DNA of 5,719 bases from an uncultured Intrasporangium sp. (GTDB taxonomy: Bacteria > Actinomycetota > Actinomycetes > Actinomycetales > Dermatophilaceae): NCBI GenBank assembly GCA_937873285.1, contig CALMNV010000187.1, positions 1 to 5,719 of the forward strand, read 5' to 3'. Under the pieces are notes generated by a model. That model was not told the DNA's origin, did not search any database, and saw only the letters and a list, made by a program, of their open reading frames with translations. Both the position numbers and the translations under genes were made by a program. This document shows positions 1 to 5,218 of this stretch, piece after piece. Positions within the stretch are counted from its first letter, which is position 1; every line of letters begins with the position of its first letter.

Positions 1-747
1 GACCGAGGCGAGCATGAACTCGCTGAACAGGCCGATGAACGCGATCATGAAGGTCGTCACGAGGATCGGCATGACAAGGCGCAGGATCATCGTGAAGAAG
101 ATCCGGGCATGGGACGCGCCGTCGACCTTCGCCGCCTCGTCGAGCTCGCGCGGCACCGTGTCGAAGTAGCCCTTGAGCAGCCACACGTTGGCGCCCATCG
201 CGCCACCGAGGTAGACGAGCGCGAGCCCCAGCACCGTGTTGAGGCCGAGCGCCGGGACGATGTCGCCGATCGCCGCGAACATGATGTAGAGCGCGACGAA
301 GGTGAGCAGCGCGGGGAACATCTGGAGCAGGAGCAGGGCGAGCAGCCCCGCCCGCCGGCCATTGAAGCGCATCCGGGAGAAGGCGTATGCCGCGCATGCG
401 CCGATGAAGACCTGGCCGAGGGCGCCGACGAGGGCGATCAGCATGGAGTTGCGAAACCACGTCCAGTAGGGGCGGGACGGGTCGCCGAACAGGTCGCTGA
501 AGTTCTTCGTCGACGCGCCGGTGGGCAGCAGCTCCGCCGAGGACAGGGTGCCGGCGGGGTTGAGCGCGGCCGAGACCAGGAAGACGATCGGGAAGAGCGC
601 CCAGACCAGGGCCAGGATGGCGAGCGCGTGGCGCCACCACACCCCGGAGCGGCGCAACGTGGGCGCGTTCTTGGTGTCGGTGACGGCCTCGCCCGGGGCG
701 AGCGGCCGTGCCGCCACGCCGGAGAGCGGAGTCGGTTGGACGGTCAT
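1..747 (-). CDS. malG: MalG-type maltose/maltodextrin ABC transporter permease (3' end cut off by window)
   Basis: Inner-membrane permease subunit that pairs with MalF to form the translocation channel of a maltose-type importer. The 249 codons in the window run in frame to the left edge with no stop; MalG proteins are usually about 280-300 residues, so roughly the last 30-50 are missing. Hydrophobic segments lie near residues 40-61, 100-123, 133-160, 167-190 and 225-247. The cytoplasmic EAA loop that docks on the ATPase is clear: E204-A-A then G210, followed by ILRLVMP at 221-227. The N-terminal 35 residues are a hydrophilic tail. The ATG shares its A with the malF stop (TGATG). A perfect GGAGGAGG in the last malF codons sits just upstream and fixes the start, so translational coupling to malF is likely. 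Family and role are secure; the exact sugar is inferred from the neighbours. Confidence 0.93.
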   Translation of the reverse strand, partial: MTVQPTPLSGVAARPLAPGEAVTDTKNAPTLRRSGVWWRHALAILALVWALFPIVFLVSAALNPAGTLSSAELLPTGASTKNFSDLFGDPSRPYWTWFRNSMLIALVGALGQVFIGACAAYAFSRMRFNGRRAGLLALLLLQMFPALLTFVALYIMFAAIGDIVPALGLNTVLGLALVYLGGAMGANVWLLKGYFDTVPRELDEAAKVDGASHARIFFTMILRLVMPILVTTFMIAFIGLFSEFMLASV

Positions 748-2327
748 CAGTTGACCTCCTCCAGGCCCTTGGTGCGCCGGAAGCCGGTGTAGCTCATCAG
801 CGCAACGATGAAGAAGATGAAGATGGACACCGCGGCCGCGAGCCCGAAGTTGGGCGCCACCCCCGAGAAGGCGAGCCGGAAGGCGTAGGTGATGAGCAGG
901 TCCGTGGAGCCGATGCTCGTGTTGGCCGCCTCGAACGGGCCACCGCCCGTGAGCAGGAAGATGAGGCCGAAGTTGTTGAAGTTGAAGGCGAACGACGCGA
1001 TCAGCAGCGGGCCGACGGCGACGAGCAGCAGCGGCATGATGATGGAGCGAAGGGTGCGCAGCGGCGAGGCGCCGTCGATCTTCGCCGCCTCACGCACGTC
1101 GGTCGGGATGGACTGCAGCGCCCCCGTGCAGATGAGGAACATGTAGGGAAATCCCAGCCAGAGGTTGGTGATGAGGATGGCCGCCTTCGCCGCCCAGGCG
1201 TTGCCGAGCCAGTCGATGCCCAGGCCGGTGATGGAGTTGACCAGCCCGAACTCCTGGTTGAACATCGACGCCCACAGCAGGGCGGTCACGAAGCCGGGGA
1301 TCGCGTAGGGCAGCACGAGCACCGCCCGGTAGAAACCCTTGCCCTTGAGGCGTTCGTCGTTGAAGAGCAGGGCCAGCAGCATGCCGAGGACGAAGGTGGT
1401 GATCACCGACAGCGCAGCGAAGACGATGTTCCAGGTGAAGATCATCAGGAACCCGGCCCGGATGGTGGGGTCGGCGAGGATCGTCTGGAAGTTCTTCAGC
1501 CCCACGTTCTCCTTCCAGCCCTGCGGGAACCCCTGGCCCTGGCCGTCCTGCGGCATCCAGAACGCGTCCTTGGCAACGTAGGTCTTGCCCGTCGAGGTGT
1601 CCTTGAGCGTGTCGGTGGCCGCGTCGTACGTCACGGTCGCCTTGCCCTCGAACGCCGCGCTGAGCCCGCTGGCCTTGATCCCCCCGCCGCCCGGGACCGG
1701 CACCGCGAACTGGGTCAGGTCCTTGCGGGCGTTGATCTCGCGCGCGTTGAGGATGCGGTAGCCCGGCGCCTTGGTGATCTTCCCGGTGGCCGACTTCTCC
1801 ACCCCGGCCGCCGGCAGGTCCCGCAGGCCGTCCTTCGTGCCCAGCTTGACGCTGCCGTCGGGTGCGGTGAGCAGGTACACGGCATCGCCGGTGGCCACCG
1901 GGGCCCCCTCGGGCACGGCCACGCTCAGCTGGTAGCGCGGCGAACCGGGCACCTCCTTGACCGAGCTGCGCACGATCGCGGCGATCGACTCCTCCTTGCT
2001 GATCGCATGGCCGTCGCCGTAGTTGGTGAAGGCGGTGCTCACCGTCATGACGATCGGCCAGACCTGCAGCCCGAGCAGCAGCACCAGTCCGGGCAGCAGG
2101 TACTTGGCGGGCACGTTGCGCCGCGTCGCATAGACGGCGAGCACCGCCATGGCGACCATGGCAGCCAGGACGATGTAGAGCCCGTAGCCCTGGTCGGCCA
2201 GGCGCCCGGAGAGCAGCACGGTCGCGACGACCACGACGGCGAGGGCGAGCCACTTGACGACGGTGGCCCACAGCGGCGTGGGGGTGGAGACCTGGTCGGC
2301 AGGCGACGACTTTGTGGCCTGTGACAT
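747..2327 (-). CDS. malF: MalF-type maltose/maltodextrin ABC transporter permease with long extracytoplasmic P2-like loop
   Basis: Membrane permease partner of MalG. With the ATG at 2327 the protein has 526 residues, close to the 514 of E. coli MalF. Three N-terminal hydrophobic segments (about 23-40, 49-67, 74-99) precede a large hydrophilic region (about 100-285) matching the P2 loop in position and size; in E. coli P2 contacts MalE. The channel core follows. Near residues 317-360 it has GKGFYRAVLVLPYAIPGF and FNQEFG, then WLGFPYM, the EAA loop (E413-A-A, G419) and IASFAFNFNNF, all strongly reminiscent of E. coli MalF. An in-frame ATG at 2339 would add MRSS, but it has no Shine-Dalgarno, while GAGG lies 6 nt before 2327, so I prefer 2327. 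The gene follows malE after a 117-bp gap with a stem-loop and overlaps malG by one base. The sugar specificity is inferred. Confidence 0.94.
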   Translation of the reverse strand: MSQATKSSPADQVSTPTPLWATVVKWLALAVVVVATVLLSGRLADQGYGLYIVLAAMVAMAVLAVYATRRNVPAKYLLPGLVLLLGLQVWPIVMTVSTAFTNYGDGHAISKEESIAAIVRSSVKEVPGSPRYQLSVAVPEGAPVATGDAVYLLTAPDGSVKLGTKDGLRDLPAAGVEKSATGKITKAPGYRILNAREINARKDLTQFAVPVPGGGGIKASGLSAAFEGKATVTYDAATDTLKDTSTGKTYVAKDAFWMPQDGQGQGFPQGWKENVGLKNFQTILADPTIRAGFLMIFTWNIVFAALSVITTFVLGMLLALLFNDERLKGKGFYRAVLVLPYAIPGFVTALLWASMFNQEFGLVNSITGLGIDWLGNAWAAKAAILITNLWLGFPYMFLICTGALQSIPTDVREAAKIDGASPLRTLRSIIMPLLLVAVGPLLIASFAFNFNNFGLIFLLTGGGPFEAANTSIGSTDLLITYAFRLAFSGVAPNFGLAAAVSIFIFFIVALMSYTGFRRTKGLEEVN

Positions 2328-2387
2328 GGAGGACCTCATTCCGGTGGCGAGGAGGCAAGGCCGCAGGACGCGGCGCGGCGGGCGTGG

Positions 2388-2427
2388 AGCCGGGTGGTCA
2401 GGCGCGGTGGCCCGAGGCCACCCGGCT
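2388..2427 (-). other. malE-malF intercistronic stem-loop
   Basis: Two mutually exclusive GC-rich hairpins occupy the gap after the malE stop. One is a perfect 10-bp stem, AGCCGGGTGG (2388-2397) with CCACCCGGCT (2418-2427), around a 20-nt loop. The other is a compact perfect 7-bp stem, GGTGGCC (2406-2412) with GGCCACC (2416-2422), with a CGA triloop on the plus strand. No T-run follows on the minus strand. The likely roles are a partial terminator or a 3' mRNA stabiliser that keeps malE transcript above malFG; this is inference by analogy with the E. coli malE-malF REP region. Confidence 0.6.
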
Positions 2428-2444
2428 TCACATCGAGCTGGCGC

Positions 2445-3764
2445 TCAGCCCTTGGCGATGTTGGCCACGATCTCCTTCTGGGCCTGGTCGAAGCGCGTCT
2501 TCGGGTCCTTGCCCGAGATGACGTCGGCAGCGGCCTGGCCGAGCGGTCCCCAGACGGAGTTCATCGCGGGGATGTTGGGCATCGGCTTGCTGTTCTTGCC
2601 GGCCTCGAAGAACGCCTTCACGTCGGGGTCCGTCGCAGCCGCCTCGTTGTAGGCGTCGGTCAGGGCCGGGGGGCGGCCGAGTGCCTTGAAGAGCGCGAGC
2701 TGGACGTCCTTGCGGGTCACGTAGTTCGTCACGAACTCCTGTGCGATCGCCGCGTTCTTGGCCTTGGACGAGACGTAGAACAGCTGCACCCCGAGGAAGG
2801 GCTGCATCTGCCCGCCGCCGGCGAGGGTCGGCAGGTTGCTCACGGCATACTTGATGTTGGCCTTCTTGGCGTTCGCCGTGCCCCACGGGCCGATGATGAT
2901 GAAGGGCGACTTGCCGGCGTCGAAGAGGCCCTCGGCGTTGTCGTCGCCGACGTTGGTCGTCAGCACGCCCTGCTTGCCCAGCTTGGCGAGCACCTGGGCA
3001 CCCTGGATCGAGCCGGGGCTGTTGACGATGACCTTGCTGGAGTCGTACTCGCCGTTGGCCTTCTGCGCGAAGATGCCGCCGCCGAAGGCGCTGAGGTAGG
3101 GGTAGGTGAAGTAGGCGTTGCCCGTCTTGCCCACGGGCTGCAGCATGACGTTGCTGACCTTGCCGCCGCTCTTGGCCTTGATCGCGGTGCCCATGGCGAC
3201 GAGCTCGTCCATGGTCTTGGGCGCGGTGGGCGCGAGCGCCGTGTTGCGCATCAGTGCGAGGTTCTCGACGGCATACGGCACGCCGTAGGTCTGGCCGTTG
3301 AACTTGGCGGCCTCGAAGGCGGTCTTGGGGAACTTCGCCGCGAGATCCGCCGGGATGTTGATGGGTGCGACGGTGTCGTTCTGGACGAGCTCGCCGAGCC
3401 AGTCGTGCGCGCCGACGACGATGTCGGGGCCCTTGCCGACCTTGGTGGCGTCCTTGAACTGCTGGCGCGTGTCGACGGCGATCTGCACGGCGACCTTGAT
3501 GCCGTTGTCCTGACCGAACTGGTTGGCGAAGTCGCTCACCGTCTTGGCCCGGTCGGCGTCGGTCCAGATGACGAGGTCGACGTTCTGGTCGCGGACCGGC
3601 GCGCCGGTCGTCGTCGGTGACGCGGCGGGGGTGCTCGCCGCGCTCGAGGGGGACGCCCCGCCCGCGGCGGTCGTCGTCGGGGCGGGGGCGCTACCCCCGC
3701 AGGCGCTGAGGGCCAGGGCAGCAACGCCCGAGACGGCAACGGCGCCGTAGGCACGCTTGTGCAT
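2445..3764 (-). CDS. malE: MalE-type maltose/maltodextrin-binding lipoprotein
   Basis: Extracytoplasmic solute-binding lipoprotein (439 residues) that delivers sugar to MalFG. The signal peptide has KR at 3-4, a hydrophobic core and the lipobox LSAC, giving lipidated Cys22. An Ala/Pro/Thr/Ser tether follows to about residue 56. The mature domain aligns by eye with E. coli MalE along its length: LVIW (64-67), GPDIVVGAHD (112-121), YAVEN (164-168), AYFTYP (217-222), GPWG (292-295) and MPNIPAMNSVWGPL (395-408). Several aligned E. coli ligand contacts are kept (Asp121, Glu167, Tyr218, Trp294, Trp405). Two aromatic positions are Gly instead (118 and 406), so the preferred sugar may differ from maltose. 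The start at 3764 is fixed by AAGGAG 7 nt upstream and by the signal peptide; the frame stays open upstream to 3827, but that stretch looks like leader DNA. It is the first gene of malE-malF-malG. Confidence 0.93.
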   Translation of the reverse strand: MHKRAYGAVAVSGVAALALSACGGSAPAPTTTAAGGASPSSAASTPAASPTTTGAPVRDQNVDLVIWTDADRAKTVSDFANQFGQDNGIKVAVQIAVDTRQQFKDATKVGKGPDIVVGAHDWLGELVQNDTVAPINIPADLAAKFPKTAFEAAKFNGQTYGVPYAVENLALMRNTALAPTAPKTMDELVAMGTAIKAKSGGKVSNVMLQPVGKTGNAYFTYPYLSAFGGGIFAQKANGEYDSSKVIVNSPGSIQGAQVLAKLGKQGVLTTNVGDDNAEGLFDAGKSPFIIIGPWGTANAKKANIKYAVSNLPTLAGGGQMQPFLGVQLFYVSSKAKNAAIAQEFVTNYVTRKDVQLALFKALGRPPALTDAYNEAAATDPDVKAFFEAGKNSKPMPNIPAMNSVWGPLGQAAADVISGKDPKTRFDQAQKEIVANIAKG

Positions 3765-3785
3765 GTGGTTTCTCCTTTGAAGCCA

Positions 3786-3804
3786 GGTGGCTTGCGCTGC
3801 CACC
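3786..3804 (-). other. Small stem-loop in the malE 5' leader
   Basis: GGTGGC (3786-3791) and GCCACC (3799-3804) form a perfect 6-bp stem with a 7-nt loop. It lies between the presumed malE transcription start and the malE Shine-Dalgarno, leaving the latter accessible. A role in mRNA stability is possible; chance is also plausible in GC-rich DNA. Confidence 0.3.
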
Positions 3805-3818
3805 GGTTGCCGGCAACC
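3805..3818. promoter_or_regulatory. Candidate LacI-family (MalR-like) operator: perfect 14-bp palindrome
   Basis: GGTTGCCGGCAACC is a perfect 7+7 palindrome with a central CG step, the usual architecture of LacI-family operators. It covers the candidate malE -10 box and the expected start point, 41-54 bp upstream of the malE ATG, where a bound repressor would block initiation. Further half-site-like words lie to the right (GCAAC at 3821-3825, TTGCAAC at 3863-3869). The regulator is not in the window, so assigning it to MalR is inference. Confidence 0.6.
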
Positions 3819-3843
3819 TAGCAACATCCGTGCCGCCCGGGAA
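3815..3843 (-). promoter_or_regulatory. Candidate malE promoter
   Basis: On the minus strand, TAGGTT (3820-3815) fits the actinobacterial TAnnnT -10 pattern. A weak -35, TTCCCG (3843-3838), lies 17 bp upstream. Transcription would start near 3808, giving a leader of about 45 nt that includes the good AAGGAG ribosome binding site. The overlap with the palindrome supports the call, but the -35 is poor. Confidence 0.4.
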
Positions 3844-3848
3844 GTTGT

Positions 3849-3869
3849 CTTGCAGCAAGATTTTGCAAC
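3849..3869. promoter_or_regulatory. Second candidate regulator site: CTTGCAGCAAG plus TTGCAAC
   Basis: CTTGC-A-GCAAG (3849-3859) is a perfect 5-1-5 inverted repeat. TTGCAAC (3863-3869) follows it, so TTGCAG and TTGCAA recur 13 bp apart in direct orientation. CTTGCA-type repeats are, from memory, a known feature of streptomycete amylase and malE promoters controlled by Reg1/MalR. The site lies between the two divergent promoters, upstream of the malE -35 and next to the -35 region of the ATPase promoter, so one regulator could act on both. Confidence 0.5.
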
Positions 3870-3890
3870 GATGAGGGTGGCTTCCGCGGC

Positions 3891-3896
3891 TACCCT
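3891..3896 (+). promoter_or_regulatory. Candidate -10 element for the divergent ATPase gene
   Basis: TACCCT fits TAnnnT and is separated by 5 nt from an ATGATG at 3902-3907. A start point at 3902-3905 would give either a 5' leader of about 90 nt to the preferred ATPase start at 3992, or a leaderless message beginning at 3902/3905 in the same reading frame. No convincing -35 is seen at the usual distance (about 3867-3873). Confidence 0.35.
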
Positions 3897-3909
3897 GAGC
3901 CATGATGGG

Positions 3910-3934
3910 GCTGCCGCCCGTCCGGGGCGGCAGT
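3910..3934 (+). other. Stem-loop in the ATPase gene leader (possible attenuator)
   Basis: CTGCCGCCC (3911-3919) pairs perfectly with GGGCGGCAG (3925-3933) around a 5-nt loop, with an extra G-T pair outside. CCCTTT follows on the plus strand, a weak U-tract at best. It sits between the candidate start point and the Shine-Dalgarno. It could be an attenuator, a boundary against readthrough, or a stabilising 5' structure. Confidence 0.45.
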
Positions 3935-3991
3935 CCCTTTACTCGGATCGTCCGGCACGTTCCTGCCGGTGAAGGAAAGGCAAAGACGCCC

Positions 3992-5095
3992 ATGGCAACA
4001 GTGACGTTCGACAACGCGAGCCGGATCTACCCCGGCAACCCGAAGCCCTCGGTCGACAAGCTCAACATCGAGATCGCAGACGGCGAGTTCCTCGTCCTCG
4101 TCGGCCCCTCCGGATGCGGCAAGTCCACCTCCCTGCGCATGCTCGCCGGCCTCGAAGAGGTCAACGACGGGCGGATCCTCATCGGGGAGCGCGACGTGAC
4201 CAACCTGTCCCCCAAGGACCGCGACGTCGCGATGGTCTTCCAGAACTACGCGCTCTACCCGCACATGTCGGTCGCCGACAACATGGGCTTCGCCCTCAAG
4301 ATCGCCGGGGTGGACAAGGGCGAGATCCGCAAGCGGGTGGAGGAGGCCGCCAAGATCCTCGACCTGACGCCCTACCTCGACCGCAAGCCGAAGGCGCTCT
4401 CCGGTGGCCAGCGCCAGCGCGTCGCGATGGGCCGGGCGATCGTGCGCTCACCGCAGGTCTTCCTCATGGACGAGCCGCTGTCCAACCTCGACGCGAAGCT
4501 GCGGGTGCAGACCCGGACGCAGATCGCCTCGCTCCAGCGCCGCCTCGGCGTGACGACGGTCTACGTCACGCACGACCAGGTCGAGGCCATGACGATGGGC
4601 GACCGGGTCGCGGTGCTCAAGGACGGCGTCCTGCAGCAGTGCGACAGTCCGCGCCGCATGTACGACCACCCCACGAACGTCTTCGTCGCCGGCTTCATCG
4701 GCTCGCCCGCCATGAACCTGCTGGACGTCCCGGTCACGGACAACGGCGTCGACCTGCACGGCCACATCGTCCCGCTCTCGCGTGAGGACCTCGCCGGCGT
4801 CGGCAAGCACGTCACGCTCGGCGTGCGGCCCGAGGACCTCGAGCTGTCCTCCGACTCGTCCGGCATCCCGGTGACGGTCGACGTGGTCGAGGAGCTCGGG
4901 GCCGACGCCTACATCTACGGGTCCACCGAGCAGAAGCTGCTCGAGGCCACCGGCGAGAACGCCGGCGATGTGCCGTTCATCGCGCGCGTCGACGGCCGTC
5001 GCCCCCCGGCGAAGGGCGACAAGGTCTACCTCAAGCCCAGCCCGGGGCACGTCCACGTGTTCAACGCGGAGTCGGGCCTGCGCGTCGGCGACTGA
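3992..5095 (+). CDS. MalK/MsiK/UgpC-type sugar ABC transporter ATP-binding protein
   Basis: Cytoplasmic ATPase of carbohydrate importers, 367 residues, a normal length for the MalK/UgpC/MsiK group. Walker A GPSGCGKST is at 38-46, the Q-loop Gln at 84 (FQNYALYP), the signature LSGGQ at 136-140, Walker B VFLMDEP at 156-162, the D-loop SNLD at 164-167 and the switch His at 194. All catalytic residues are present. A C-terminal TOBE/regulatory domain spans about 235-367 with GVRPEDL at 277-283. I chose ATG 3992 because MATVTF is the usual family N-terminus and AAAGG lies 11 nt upstream. However, the frame is open back to ATG 3902, where a leaderless start is possible. The divergent position next to malE suggests it energises MalFG. 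It may also serve several importers, as MsiK does, so I give no firm symbol. Confidence 0.95.
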   Translation: MATVTFDNASRIYPGNPKPSVDKLNIEIADGEFLVLVGPSGCGKSTSLRMLAGLEEVNDGRILIGERDVTNLSPKDRDVAMVFQNYALYPHMSVADNMGFALKIAGVDKGEIRKRVEEAAKILDLTPYLDRKPKALSGGQRQRVAMGRAIVRSPQVFLMDEPLSNLDAKLRVQTRTQIASLQRRLGVTTVYVTHDQVEAMTMGDRVAVLKDGVLQQCDSPRRMYDHPTNVFVAGFIGSPAMNLLDVPVTDNGVDLHGHIVPLSREDLAGVGKHVTLGVRPEDLELSSDSSGIPVTVDVVEELGADAYIYGSTEQKLLEATGENAGDVPFIARVDGRRPPAKGDKVYLKPSPGHVHVFNAESGLRVGD

Positions 5096-5120
5096 GGCGA
5101 GGCGCGAGGGCACGAGCGAC

Positions 5121-5152
5121 GGACGGCCGGCTTCCCAGGAAGCCGGCCGTCC
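5121..5152 (+). terminator. Probable terminator: perfect 15-bp stem-loop after the ATPase gene
   Basis: GGACGGCCGGCTTCC (5121-5135) pairs perfectly with GGAAGCCGGCCGTCC (5138-5152) around a 2-nt spacer; in RNA the innermost pair would open to a 4-nt loop. It starts 25 nt after the ATPase stop. There is no T-run, which is common for actinobacterial stem-loop terminators. Being a perfect inverted repeat, it could act on both strands. Confidence 0.7.
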
Positions 5153-5195
5153 GGCATACCGGGGTGCCTGGCATACCGGCCCGTCCGGCATACCG
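5147..5195. repeat. Three direct copies of GGCATACCG, two within a 15-bp exact repeat
   Basis: GGCATACCG occurs at 5153-5161, 5170-5178 and 5187-5195. The first and third copies are extended to the identical 15-mer CCGTCCGGCATACCG (5147-5161 and 5181-5195). The first copy overlaps the 3' arm of the terminator stem. The units are short and unevenly spaced (17 bp apart each, with different spacer sequences). The function is unknown; possibilities are a local duplication or a binding-site cluster before the next gene. Confidence 0.75.
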
Positions 5196-5218
5196 CGGAG
5201 GTCGCCACGTCTGCGACG

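Noticed and set aside
708..2324. Long open frame on the plus strand opposite malF (538 codons)
   Set aside because: Its product is a low-complexity run of Arg, Gly, Glu, Asp and His with no recognisable domain, typical of a high-GC antisense shadow. malF on the other strand has clear membrane segments and motifs.
2394..3620. Long open frame on the plus strand opposite malE (408 codons)
   Set aside because: Composition is Gly/Val/Leu/Asp/Arg-rich without motifs, while the opposite frame has a lipobox and full MalE similarity.
3765..3827. Upstream extension of malE to the ATG at 3827
   Set aside because: The extension would bury the signal peptide behind 21 residues and would run through the operator, the promoter -10 region and the Shine-Dalgarno.
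5147..5195. Triple GGCATACCG as a CRISPR array
   Set aside because: The repeats are only 9 bp with 8-bp spacers, and no cas genes are present.
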